A stretch of DNA of 51,200 bases from JAVBTT01 sp031550325 (GTDB lineage Bacteria; Bacillota; Clostridia; Oscillospirales; UBA929): the NCBI GenBank assembly GCA_031550325.1, contig JAVBOR010000022.1, positions 1 to 51,200 on the forward strand. The letters run 5' to 3'. Positions 41,330 through 49,655 of this stretch are shown piece by piece. The notes beneath the pieces were generated by a model that made no database searches, was not told the DNA's origin, and was given only the letters and a program-made list of their open reading frames with translations. The translations under genes were made by a program, and so were the position numbers. The number at the start of each line of letters is the position of its first letter. The first letter of the stretch is position 1.

Positions 41330-42331
41330 ATGGTCCGCATGACACCTCGTGAACAGGCCGAGCGCTGGGAGCGTCTGCATCTGGCGCCCTGGGCCGCCCA
41401 TTCCAGGGACTCTTCAGGGCGGGTCTCGTCCGAGGCCCCTTGTCCGGTGAGAACCTGTTATCAGCGCGACGTCGACCGCATCACGCACAGCAAGGCGTTT
41501 CGGCGGCTGGCCAACAAGACGCAGGTTTTTTTCAACCCCGAGGGCGACCACTACCGTACGCGCCTGACCCACGTTTTGGAGGTTTCCCGCATCGCGCGCA
41601 CGGCGGCGCGGGCGCTGCACCTGAACGAGGATCTGGTTGAGGCCATTGCCATGGGGCATGACCTCGGCCACGCGCCGTTTGGCCACGCGGGCGAGCGCAC
41701 GCTCAACGAGCTTGCGCCGGGCGGTTTTTCGCACAACGAGCAGGGACGGCGTGTCGTCGAGGTGCTGGAAAGCGCCGGAAAGGGCCTTAACCTCAGCTGG
41801 GAGGTGCGCGACGGCATTGCCCACCACACGGGGCCAATCCGGCCGGCCACGCTGGAGGGCGAGCTTGTACATATTTCCGACCGCATTGCCTATGTCAACC
41901 ACGACATGGACGACGCCATCCGGGCCGGCCTTCTCCGCGAACAGGATCTTCCCCTTGAGCTTCAGCGGACGCTGGGCTCGACCTCGCGCGAGCGCATCAA
42001 CACGCTCGTTACCGACCTGATTTTTCACAGCCTGCGCACCGGCCGCATCCTGATGAGCCGCTCTGTGCTGCGCGCGCTGCTGAGCTTGCGCCGCTTCATG
42101 TTTGCGCGGGTGTATAACCATCCGGCTGCCAGAGGCGGAGAGGGCAAGGTGGCTGAAATGCTTGGGGCCCTGTATGCGCACTACCGCCTGCATCCCGACG
42201 AGCTCCCCCCCGACCTGCGCTGCATGATCGGACAAGCGGGGCTTGAGCGCGTCGTCATCGACTACATCGCGGGCATGACCGACCGGTTTGCCGAGGAACG
42301 CGCGCGGCTGGCTGGAGACAGCCCGCTGTGA
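41330..42331 (+). CDS. dgt: dGTP triphosphohydrolase-like HD-domain protein
   Basis: A 333-residue metal-dependent phosphohydrolase. The HD signature is intact: RTRLTHVLEVSRIART supplies the first His, AIAMGHDLGHAPFGHAGE the HD pair, and ISDRIAYVNHDMDDAI the last Asp. SKAFRRLANKTQVF is the family N-terminal motif. It converts dGTP (or other dNTPs) to deoxynucleoside and triphosphate, or is a regulatory homologue. The ATG at 41330 follows AAGGGGGG; an ATG at 41339 is the alternative. In Clostridia this gene regularly precedes dnaG and rpoD, as here. Confidence 0.93.
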   Translation: MVRMTPREQAERWERLHLAPWAAHSRDSSGRVSSEAPCPVRTCYQRDVDRITHSKAFRRLANKTQVFFNPEGDHYRTRLTHVLEVSRIARTAARALHLNEDLVEAIAMGHDLGHAPFGHAGERTLNELAPGGFSHNEQGRRVVEVLESAGKGLNLSWEVRDGIAHHTGPIRPATLEGELVHISDRIAYVNHDMDDAIRAGLLREQDLPLELQRTLGSTSRERINTLVTDLIFHSLRTGRILMSRSVLRALLSLRRFMFARVYNHPAARGGEGKVAEMLGALYAHYRLHPDELPPDLRCMIGQAGLERVVIDYIAGMTDRFAEERARLAGDSPL

Positions 42332-42421
42332 CGGGTTCAGGTTTTCAGAGAGCCCCCGGGTTCCTGGACAGGGCGAAGGGCATTTGAAGGCGCTGCGAGG
42401 CCAGAAATCTTTTGCGGCACG

Positions 42422-42450
42422 CGAAAATGCTTGATTTTCGGGCGTTTTCG
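42422..42450 (+). other. Mutually exclusive hairpins before dnaG
   Basis: CGAAAAT (42422-42428) can pair with ATTTTCG (42434-42440), or the longer CGAAAATGC (42422-42430) with GCGTTTTCG (42442-42450, one G-T pair). The two cannot coexist. It lies 47-75 bases before the dnaG ATG in the 165-base dgt-dnaG gap, which holds no gene. Confidence 0.35.
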
Positions 42451-42496
42451 TATAGTAAACCATTGCTTTGGCAAATATATACAAAGTGGTGAGAGA

Positions 42497-44179
42497 ATGG
42501 CCTTCCCTGAGCGCTTTTTGGACGAGCTGACGGCGCGCACCGATCTTGTCGATCTGGTTGGCCGTTATGTGCCTCTCGTCAAGCGCGGAAACCGCTTTTT
42601 TGGCCGGTGCCCGTTTCACAACGAGAAGACACCGTCCTTCAACGTGCTGCCCGAGCGGGATATGTTTTACTGCTTTGGCTGCCACGCCGGCGGGGGCGCG
42701 ATCCAGTTTGTGATGAAGATCGAAAACCTCGGGTTTGTCGACGCCGTGCATTTGCTGGCCAAGCGGGCCGGTATGCCGGTTCCGGAGAGCGAGTCCGTTC
42801 CCGGCCAGATTCCCCGCGAGAGGCTGCTTGAACTCAACCGCATGGCGGCGCGCTGGTTTTACGACATGCTTCAGACGCCTCAGGGCGCAGGGGCGGCGGC
42901 CTATCTCGGCAGCCGCGGCGTGTCGGCCAAGGTGGCCCGACGGTTTGGGCTCGGCGCCGCGCCGCCCGGGCGGGACAGCCTGGCGAGCGCGCTTCTGACG
43001 GCCGGAGCCACGCGGGAGGAGCTGGCGCAAAGCGGCCTCATCCAGAAGAGCGACCGCGGCCAAATCCTCGACGCGTTCCGGGACAGGCTGATGTTTCCCA
43101 TTCTGGACCCCGGCGGAAAGGTCATCGCGTTTTCCGGGCGAAGCCTCGGCGAAGCGCTTCCGAAATACAAGAACTCCGCCGACTCGGCGCTGTATTCCAA
43201 GCGGCGCACACTTTACGGCCTGCACAGGGCAAAATCTTCCCAAAGCGATTTTTTTCTGCTGGTGGAGGGCAACTTCGACGTGATTATGCTCCATCAAAAC
43301 GGCTTTGACTCGGCGCTGGCCACCTGCGGGACGGCGCTGACCTCCGAGCAGGCCAAGCTGATGGCGCGCTACAAGAGCCAGGTTGTGCTCTGCTACGACG
43401 GCGACGCCGCCGGTCTTGCGGCCACGCAAAAGGCCATTCCCGTACTCGACGGGGCCGGGCTTAAGGTGCGCTGTCTGCCGCTGCCGGCCAAGATGGATCC
43501 CGACGAGCTCATCAGGCAATACGGCACGGCTGCTTTTGACGATTTGCTCCAGGGCGCGCAGGGCCACATGGAGTATCGGCTGGCTCTTTTGTCCGGGCAG
43601 TCGGATCTCACGACAGACGCCGGAAAGGTGGACTATCTGCGCGGGGCCGTCCGGCTTCTGCTTACGCTGAGTTCCGAGGCCGAGCGGGACGTTTACGCCG
43701 GGCACGTCGCCAAGGCCGCGGGCGTCACGAAGAACGGCGTTTTGGGTGACCTGGAGCGCGCGCTGGGCCAGCGCCGGCGCAAGCAGGAGAAAGAACTCAA
43801 GCTGGAGCTGACCTACCCTCGCGATCCCCTGAATAAAGCAGAGGAGCAGGTGCTGGCGCACATGCTGCGCAGGCCGGAGCTGCTTGACCGCGCGCGGGAG
43901 CGCCTGACTGTGGAAGACTTTGCCGATCCCCGTCTGCAAACGGTCTTTACGCATATACTAAGGGGAGGACTGTTTAACGACCCTTCGCTGAGCCCGGAAC
44001 AGGCAGGGCTGATTGCCCGGCTGCTCGCTTCAGCCGAGGAGGCGTCCGAACAGGCCTTTGAGGATTGTGTTTCGCTCGTTTTGGCCCAATCCGCCATGCG
44101 TCGCGCAGTGCGCGAGGGAGAGGACGAGCTTTATCTGAAATATCGGCTGCAAAAAGAAAAAAAGAGCTTTGGAGGATAA
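42497..44179 (+). CDS. dnaG: DNA primase
   Basis: A 560-residue primase. The CHC2 zinc site is exact: Cys38, His41, Cys59, Cys62. The catalytic TOPRIM core follows (VEGNFDVIMLHQNGF with the acidic residue, then CYDGDAAG), and a C-terminal helicase-interaction region ends the protein. Slightly shorter than the 580-600 typical. The ATG at 42497 was chosen because reading upstream from 42431 crosses the intergenic hairpin. It overlaps nothing; rpoD starts five bases after it. Confidence 0.96.
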   Translation: MAFPERFLDELTARTDLVDLVGRYVPLVKRGNRFFGRCPFHNEKTPSFNVLPERDMFYCFGCHAGGGAIQFVMKIENLGFVDAVHLLAKRAGMPVPESESVPGQIPRERLLELNRMAARWFYDMLQTPQGAGAAAYLGSRGVSAKVARRFGLGAAPPGRDSLASALLTAGATREELAQSGLIQKSDRGQILDAFRDRLMFPILDPGGKVIAFSGRSLGEALPKYKNSADSALYSKRRTLYGLHRAKSSQSDFFLLVEGNFDVIMLHQNGFDSALATCGTALTSEQAKLMARYKSQVVLCYDGDAAGLAATQKAIPVLDGAGLKVRCLPLPAKMDPDELIRQYGTAAFDDLLQGAQGHMEYRLALLSGQSDLTTDAGKVDYLRGAVRLLLTLSSEAERDVYAGHVAKAAGVTKNGVLGDLERALGQRRRKQEKELKLELTYPRDPLNKAEEQVLAHMLRRPELLDRARERLTVEDFADPRLQTVFTHILRGGLFNDPSLSPEQAGLIARLLASAEEASEQAFEDCVSLVLAQSAMRRAVREGEDELYLKYRLQKEKKSFGG

Positions 44180-44183
44180 AGAT

Positions 44184-45296
44184 ATGGGCAATGAGGATAA
44201 AATCTCGGCGATACACGATCTCATCGAAATGGGCAAGAAAAAGGGGAAGCTCTCGGGCAAGGATCTCGCCGACGCGCTTGAGGAGCTTGACCTGGACTCG
44301 GAACAGATCGACCGCATCTATGACCAGCTCGAGAGTTTTGAGATTGAGCTTCAGGTCGAGGACGAGTACCTCGTCGACATCCCCGACGACGTTGCCATCG
44401 AGGCCGAAGAGCTTGAGGAGATTCCCCCCGAGGAGCTGGCCGATTCCGAGCTTCTGGCCGAGGGCTTTAACATCGACGACCCTGTGCGCATGTACCTCAA
44501 GGAGATTGGCAAAGTTAACCTGCTCTCCCCCGAAGAGGAGGTTGATCTTGCCTGCCGCATGTGCGAAGGCGACGAGGTGGCCAAGATGCGGCTTGCCGAG
44601 GCCAATCTGCGCCTTGTGGTGTCGATTGCCAAGCGGTATGTCGGCCGCGGCATGCTCTTCCTCGACCTCATTCAGGAAGGAAACCTCGGCCTCATCAAGG
44701 CCGTGGAGAAGTTTGACCACACCAAGGGCTATAAGTTCTCGACATACGCCACCTGGTGGATCAGGCAGGCCATCACGCGCGCCATCGCCGACCAGGCCCG
44801 CACGATCCGCATTCCCGTGCACATGGTCGAAACCATCAACAAGGTCATCCGCGTCTCCCGTCAGCTTCTGCAGGAGCTTGGGCACGATCCCTCGCCCGAG
44901 GAAATCGCCGAGGAGATGAGCATGCCCGTGGAGAAGGTGCGCGAGATCATGAAGATCGCGCAGGAGCCCGTGTCGCTGGAGACGCCCATCGGCGAAGAGG
45001 AGGACAGCCATCTGGGGGACTTCATTCCCGACGAGGATGCCTCCGAGCCCGCTGAGGCCGCGTCGTTTACGCTTCTCAAGGAGCAGCTCGTCGACGTGCT
45101 CGGCTCGCTGACCCCGCGCGAGGAAAAGGTACTCAAGCTGCGCTTCGGCATTGAGGACGGGCGCACGCGCACGCTCGAGGAGGTCGGCAAGGAGTTCAAC
45201 GTCACGCGCGAGCGCATCCGCCAGATTGAGGCCAAGGCGCTGCGCAAGCTTCGCCACCCGAGCCGCTCCAAGAAGCTCAAAGATTTTCTCAATTGA
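44184..45296 (+). CDS. rpoD: Primary sigma factor RpoD/SigA
   Basis: A 370-residue housekeeping sigma. After a short region 1.1-like acidic N-terminus comes DPVRMYLKEIG (region 1.2), LRLVVSIAKRYVGRG and GLIKAVEKFDHTKGYKFSTYATWWIRQAI (regions 2.1-2.4), region 3 (HMVETINKVIR) and region 4 with LTPREEKVLKLRFGI and the DNA-binding ERIRQIEAKALRKLRHPSR. No large non-conserved insert, as in Gram-positives. The ATG at 44184 lies eight bases after GGAGG; the TTG at 44169 would include that site and is rejected. Confidence 0.97.
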   Translation: MGNEDKISAIHDLIEMGKKKGKLSGKDLADALEELDLDSEQIDRIYDQLESFEIELQVEDEYLVDIPDDVAIEAEELEEIPPEELADSELLAEGFNIDDPVRMYLKEIGKVNLLSPEEEVDLACRMCEGDEVAKMRLAEANLRLVVSIAKRYVGRGMLFLDLIQEGNLGLIKAVEKFDHTKGYKFSTYATWWIRQAITRAIADQARTIRIPVHMVETINKVIRVSRQLLQELGHDPSPEEIAEEMSMPVEKVREIMKIAQEPVSLETPIGEEEDSHLGDFIPDEDASEPAEAASFTLLKEQLVDVLGSLTPREEKVLKLRFGIEDGRTRTLEEVGKEFNVTRERIRQIEAKALRKLRHPSRSKKLKDFLN

Positions 45297-45313
45297 CGAG
45301 GAGAATTTGACAG

Positions 45314-45991
45314 ATGAGGATCAAGCCACAAACCAGATTGATTGTGACGTCAGACGAACTCCTTGAAAAAAACAGCGGCTTTTACATGGCCTCCAACTTT
45401 GAGGAGGAGGAAATTTCCGGCGAGTTTCTCATTGCGGCCCCCATCTACAAGGAGCTGCAGTGGCCTGTTCAGGTGGGCGAGGTGCTGCGTGTCAGCTACG
45501 CCGACAGCCGCGCGCGCTTTGAGTGTACAGCCCGCGTCCTTGAGCGCGTCCGCCGCGACGGGCTTGATTTCCTGCGCATGGAGCCCCTTACGGAGTTTGT
45601 GCGCACACAGCGCAGGAACGATTTTCGCCTCAACATCGAGCTGGACGTCAAGCTCGACCAGGCCTGGGAGGAGCACGGTCAGCGGCGCGTGCGGCGCGTA
45701 TCCGGCATGACCATCGACATCAGCGGCGGCGGCGCGTTTGTGCGCTCAAGCATCCGCCCCGCCATCGGCGAGATGCTGGTGATCACGCTGCCCAAGGCGC
45801 AGTTTCCGGGCCTGCCCCGCTTTCCCTGCGAGGTTCGCTGGTGTTTTAGAAACGACGAGGAAAAAACAGATCTGAAGTGGAATTTTGGGCTGCGGTTTGT
45901 CATAGAAGTGAAAGTAAAGGAAAAGCTGATCAAGCAAGTTTTTGCGCTCCAGCAACAGCAGCAGCAGCGCAAGCAGGAGTCCGGGCTTTAG
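45314..45991 (+). CDS. PilZ-domain protein, YcgR/FlgZ-like
   Basis: A 225-residue likely cyclic-di-GMP receptor. An N-terminal YcgR_2-type beta barrel (residues 1-95) precedes PilZ, whose ligand motifs are intact: RRNDFR at 100-105 and DISGGG at 135-140. The C-terminus ends in a Gln-rich stretch (LQQQQQQRKQ). Such proteins couple c-di-GMP to motility or envelope synthesis; no flagellar gene lies nearby. 17 bases after rpoD, probably cotranscribed. The stop codon lies within the left arm of the inverted repeat at 45990-46147. Confidence 0.88.
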   Translation: MRIKPQTRLIVTSDELLEKNSGFYMASNFEEEEISGEFLIAAPIYKELQWPVQVGEVLRVSYADSRARFECTARVLERVRRDGLDFLRMEPLTEFVRTQRRNDFRLNIELDVKLDQAWEEHGQRRVRRVSGMTIDISGGGAFVRSSIRPAIGEMLVITLPKAQFPGLPRFPCEVRWCFRNDEEKTDLKWNFGLRFVIEVKVKEKLIKQVFALQQQQQQRKQESGL

Positions 45992-46147
45992 AGCAAATTG
46001 ACATATTATAGCCTAAGTTCGCCGGTCTTTTTGCCCACATGCTGCGCGGAGCTCCCTTGCAAGGCACAAAGATTAGCGGCGGTCGCGCCGCTTGCCTGAC
46101 TACAAAAAACCCGACTCCTTTCCAGCCACCATAAATCAATTTGCTCT
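45990..46147. repeat. 158-bp element with 12-bp terminal inverted repeats
   Basis: AGAGCAAATTGA (45990-46001) and TCAATTTGCTCT (46136-46147) are perfect inverted repeats. GGGC lies a few bases outside each. An AGCGGCG/CGCCGCT hairpin (46075-46092) sits inside. No ORF and no obvious target duplication. It overlaps the last bases of the PilZ gene, so it could be a small non-autonomous insertion or a long-range stem closing the 3' end of the dgt-dnaG-rpoD transcript. Confidence 0.55.
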
Positions 46148-46247
46148 GGGCCCGCGTCCATGCTTATAGCGCCAAACCAAATACATATTGACCTCGCCGG
46201 CGCTTTGCGCGCCCGGCAACGTCAATTTACGTGGAGGGAACCACTCA

Positions 46248-47072
46248 ATGACCTGGTTAGAGGCCATTATTTTGGCCATTGTGCAGGGTCTGGCGGAGTT
46301 TTTACCCATCTCCAGCTCAGGCCACCTTTCGCTTTTCGAGCATTTTTTCGGCATATCCTCGATGGACAACATGCTGCTGTATGATGTGATGCTCCATATG
46401 GGCACATTGATTGCGGTCTTCTTTGCCTTCTTCACCGACATCCGCGACATGGTCGCCGAGTTTTTCCGGCTCTTCACCAAGAATGGCCGCGCTGCCCAGA
46501 CGCCGCCCGCCCGCCGGATGATTCTATTGATCATCATCGGCTCGCTGCCTCTGCTTGTCGTGGTCTTCTTTAAAGACGCCGTCGAGCAGATCAAGCAGAT
46601 GCCGGTTCTGATCGGCGCGGCGCTGATGCTCACGGGCGTTGTGCTTTTTTTGGCCGACCGCATCCGCGCCGGCCGCAAGGACGAGAAGACTGCCCGCGCC
46701 TCTGACGCGCTCTTTGTTGGCCTGATGCAGGCGCTGGCGACCGTGCCCGGCCTGTCCCGCTCGGGAATGACCATTTCGGGCGGCCTGTTTCGCGGCTTCA
46801 GCCGGCAGTTTGCACTGCGCTTTTCCTTTTTGATGAGCATTCCCGCCGTCATCGCGGCGACCGTCCTGGAGAGCAAGGACGCCATCCAACAGGGGGTTGA
46901 CCCTTCGCTGTGGCCGATGATCCTCGTGGGCATGGTCGTCGCGGCCGTCGTGGGCTATGCGGCCATCGGGCTGCTCAAGCGCATGGCCGACAAGGGCAAA
47001 TTTGGCGTGTTTGCCGTCTACTGCCTGCTTGCGGGCGCAGCCTCCATCATTTTTTTCATTGTTCAAGGGTAG
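46248..47072 (+). CDS. uppP: Undecaprenyl-diphosphatase
   Basis: A 274-residue membrane enzyme that recycles undecaprenyl pyrophosphate to the phosphate carrier for wall synthesis; the family also confers bacitracin tolerance. Conserved motifs: IVQGLAEFLPISSSGHLSL near the N-terminus and ATVPGLSRSGMTISGGLFRG in the middle (catalytic Ser/Arg/Glu sites). About seven or eight helices; normal length. The ATG at 46248 gives the family start (M-T-W-L-E-A-I-I-L); GGAGG lies 10 bases upstream. Followed 12 bases later by ftsK. Confidence 0.95.
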   Translation: MTWLEAIILAIVQGLAEFLPISSSGHLSLFEHFFGISSMDNMLLYDVMLHMGTLIAVFFAFFTDIRDMVAEFFRLFTKNGRAAQTPPARRMILLIIIGSLPLLVVVFFKDAVEQIKQMPVLIGAALMLTGVVLFLADRIRAGRKDEKTARASDALFVGLMQALATVPGLSRSGMTISGGLFRGFSRQFALRFSFLMSIPAVIAATVLESKDAIQQGVDPSLWPMILVGMVVAAVVGYAAIGLLKRMADKGKFGVFAVYCLLAGAASIIFFIVQG

Positions 47073-47084
47073 GTGATTGCCAGA

Positions 47085-49469
47085 ATGCCTGCAACACGAA
47101 AGAGAAAAGCTCCGGCTGCCAAAAGCAAGAGCGCGGCTTCACCCGGCCCTGTCCGCCGGGAGGTAGGCGCGCTTATATGCTTTTTACTGTCCGTCTTCAC
47201 TTTTTTAAGTCTGTTCGGCGTCAAGGCGATGCTTCTGGATTTGTTGTCCGACGCTGCCAAGGGCCTCATCGGCCGGGGCTTTTTTGTACTGCCGTTTGCG
47301 CTGCTCGCCGCGTCCATCGTGTTGTTGTTTCACCGCGGCAGGCCCGTGCGGCTTCGCCTGACCAGCGTGCTGCTGCTGCCCGCCGTTCTGGGGGCGCTGC
47401 TGCATCTGTTTTTGTGCAAGCTTACGCTGAACTGGTCTTTGTCACTCGTTCCCGACCTCTTTAAGGGCGGCGTCGCGCTCACGTCGGGCGGCGTGATCGG
47501 CGGTCTGCTCGCCAAGGCGCTGGCCGATACGCTGAGCGTGATCGGCGCCAGCGTTGTGCTGATCATACTCGCCATCGCGCTCTTGATGGTTTTGTTTCAT
47601 CTGTCCATCGTCAGCCTCTACGACAAGTTCCGCGCGCGGCCGAAATACGAGCGTGCCCCCCCGCCGCCGCGCCCCGAGAAGACCGCTCCGCCGCCGCCTG
47701 CTCCCGCCCCCAAGCGCGGCCGCCCGACGGTGGACATTCCACTGTACCTGGACGATCGCCAGCCGCCCGAAGAGCCTCAGCCCGTGGGCAAGCTCGCCGA
47801 AAAACCCGACGATGTGCTGACGCCGGCGCAGGCGCTCAGCGCGCAGCCCAAGCCGGTGTCCATTCCGCAGGTATTCTACTTTGACGAGGCCCCGACGCAG
47901 CTCGACGCCGAGACCGGCGAGGTGCGACCCGCCGCTGACGCTCCGACGCCCGCCCAACACGGCGAGCCGCCGACCGCCGACGCGCCTCCGGACAAGCATC
48001 CCGCGCCTTACCGGTATCCGCCGCTGACGCTGCTGACCCAGCCGCGCCCGGGCCAGGCCATTGACGCCACCGAGGAGCTGCGCGGCGGCGCTTCCAAGCT
48101 CATAGAGGTGCTGCAGAGCTTTGGCATCGGCGCGCAGATCGCCGACATTACGCGCGGACCGACCGTAACGCGCTACGAGATAGAGCTCGAGAGCGGCACC
48201 AAGCTCTCGCGGCTGACGGCGCTTGCGGGCGATATCGCGCTGGCGTTGGGCGCGCCGGGCGTGAACATCTCCCCCGTGCCCAACAAGATGAGCGTCATCG
48301 GCGTTGAGGTTCCCAACAAGCTGGTCAGCACCGTATACATCCGGGACGTCTTAGACACCCCCGAGTTCAGAGACAAGCCGTCTCCGACGACCTTTGCGAT
48401 CGGCCGCGACATCGGCGGCAACAATATTGTCGGCGACATCACCAAGCTTACGCATCTGCTCATCGCCGGCACGACGGGATCGGGCAAGTCGGTGTGCATG
48501 AACAGCCTGATCGTGTCGATCCTCTATAAGGCCAAGCCCGAGGACGTCAAGTTTATCATGGTCGACCCGAAGATGGTTGAGCTCGGCATCTACAACGGAA
48601 TCCCCCATCTGCTGCAGCCGGTTGTCACCGACCCGAAAAAAGCCGCCGGCGCGCTGGAGTGGGCTGTTTTTCAAATGGAGAAGCGCTTTAACACGCTGAT
48701 GGAACACGGCAAACGCGACATCGACGGCTATAACGAGCTGGTCCGGACAACGCCCGAGCTCGAGCCCATGCCGCGCATCGTCATCATCATCGACGAGATG
48801 GCCGACCTGATGATGGTGGCAAAGAAGGAGGTGGAGACCTCGATTGCCCGTATCGCGCAAAAGGCGCGCGCCTGCGGCATCCATCTCATTCTGGCCACGC
48901 AGCGGCCCTCGGCGCAGGTCGTCACCGGCATCATCAAGGCCAACGCGCCGTCGCGCATCGCCTTCGCCGTGGCGTCCAACATCGACAGCCGGATCATCCT
49001 CGACGCCTCGGGCGCCGAAAAGCTCATCGGGCGCGGCGACATGCTGTACTGCCCGATCGGCGCGAACAAGCCGCTGCGCGTGCAGGGCTGCCTGATCTCC
49101 TCGGAGGAGGTCGAGCGCGTTGTGGACTATGTCAAGCTGGCGGGCGCAGCCCAGTACTCGGACGAGCTTATGGAGTACACCGAGCGCGGCCCGGCCGATA
49201 AGCCCTCGCTCACCGGCGCGCCCGGCGCACCTTCTGAGGACGACGGCGCCGAGGACAGCATGCTCCCCGCGGCCATTGACGTCATCATTCAGGCCGGTCA
49301 GGGCTCTGTCAGCTTTTTGCAGCGCCGCCTAAAGCTCGGCTATTCCCGCGCCGCGCGGCTCATGGACCTGATGGAGGAGCGCGGCATCGTCGGCCCTTAC
49401 GAGGGCTCCAAGCCCCGCAAGGTCCTGATCACCAAGGAGCAGTGGCAGGACATGAACACACCGGAATAG
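47085..49469 (+). CDS. ftsK: DNA translocase FtsK/SpoIIIE
   Basis: A 794-residue septal DNA pump. A basic N-terminus leads into four membrane helices (about 27-180), then a Pro-rich linker (about 185-300), the alpha/beta motor with Walker A GTTGSGKS (about residue 463) and Walker B IVIIIDEMADL (about 567), and a C-terminal gamma winged helix (QAGQGSVSFLQRRLKLGYSR, about 730) that reads polarity sequences. Clears chromosomes from division septa and, in spore formers, fills the forespore. The ATG at 47085 follows AGGTGA; a GTG at 47073 is possible. Confidence 0.95.
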   Translation: MPATRKRKAPAAKSKSAASPGPVRREVGALICFLLSVFTFLSLFGVKAMLLDLLSDAAKGLIGRGFFVLPFALLAASIVLLFHRGRPVRLRLTSVLLLPAVLGALLHLFLCKLTLNWSLSLVPDLFKGGVALTSGGVIGGLLAKALADTLSVIGASVVLIILAIALLMVLFHLSIVSLYDKFRARPKYERAPPPPRPEKTAPPPPAPAPKRGRPTVDIPLYLDDRQPPEEPQPVGKLAEKPDDVLTPAQALSAQPKPVSIPQVFYFDEAPTQLDAETGEVRPAADAPTPAQHGEPPTADAPPDKHPAPYRYPPLTLLTQPRPGQAIDATEELRGGASKLIEVLQSFGIGAQIADITRGPTVTRYEIELESGTKLSRLTALAGDIALALGAPGVNISPVPNKMSVIGVEVPNKLVSTVYIRDVLDTPEFRDKPSPTTFAIGRDIGGNNIVGDITKLTHLLIAGTTGSGKSVCMNSLIVSILYKAKPEDVKFIMVDPKMVELGIYNGIPHLLQPVVTDPKKAAGALEWAVFQMEKRFNTLMEHGKRDIDGYNELVRTTPELEPMPRIVIIIDEMADLMMVAKKEVETSIARIAQKARACGIHLILATQRPSAQVVTGIIKANAPSRIAFAVASNIDSRIILDASGAEKLIGRGDMLYCPIGANKPLRVQGCLISSEEVERVVDYVKLAGAAQYSDELMEYTERGPADKPSLTGAPGAPSEDDGAEDSMLPAAIDVIIQAGQGSVSFLQRRLKLGYSRAARLMDLMEERGIVGPYEGSKPRKVLITKEQWQDMNTPE

Positions 49470-49483
49470 CTCTTCGCTTTGAC

Positions 49484-49625
49484 AAGCGGTCTGAAGAACC
49501 TCCGGTTCTTTCGTTTTGTCAAAGAACCAAAGGTTCTTTGACAAAACGAAAGCAGGGTCAAACCGCTGAGGCGGTTTGAAGAGAAACTTGCTTTTTTGAC
49601 AGTCTGAAGAACCTCCGGTTCTTTT
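49484..49625 (+). repeat. Tandem GAACC/GGTTC palindromes after ftsK
   Basis: Three related hairpins in about 140 bases: GTCTGAAGAACCTCCGGTTC at 49489-49508 and again at 49602-49621 as direct repeats, and between them a perfect 21-bp stem with an AAA loop (49508-49552) built on the TGTCAAAGAACC/GGTTCTTTGACA core. A TCAAACCGC/GCGGTTTGA hairpin (49558-49579) is the module also seen at 307-326. The ftsK stop is 49469 and the next gene starts at 49656. Confidence 0.7.
49508..49552 (+). terminator. Perfect 21-bp hairpin 3' of ftsK
   Basis: Arms 49508-49528 and 49532-49552 are fully complementary around an AAA loop. It would be very stable as RNA or as a cruciform. No U-tract follows, so it could be a terminator, an RNA 3'-end stabiliser or a protein site. 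Confidence 0.5.
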
Positions 49626-49655
49626 GCAATTTGTATGTTTTGAAAGGAAAAATGT

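Noticed and set aside
41414..43954. An 846-codon minus-strand ORF opposite dgt and dnaG
   Set aside because: It spans two unrelated plus-strand genes and the gap between them, as expected of GC-driven open frames, not a gene.
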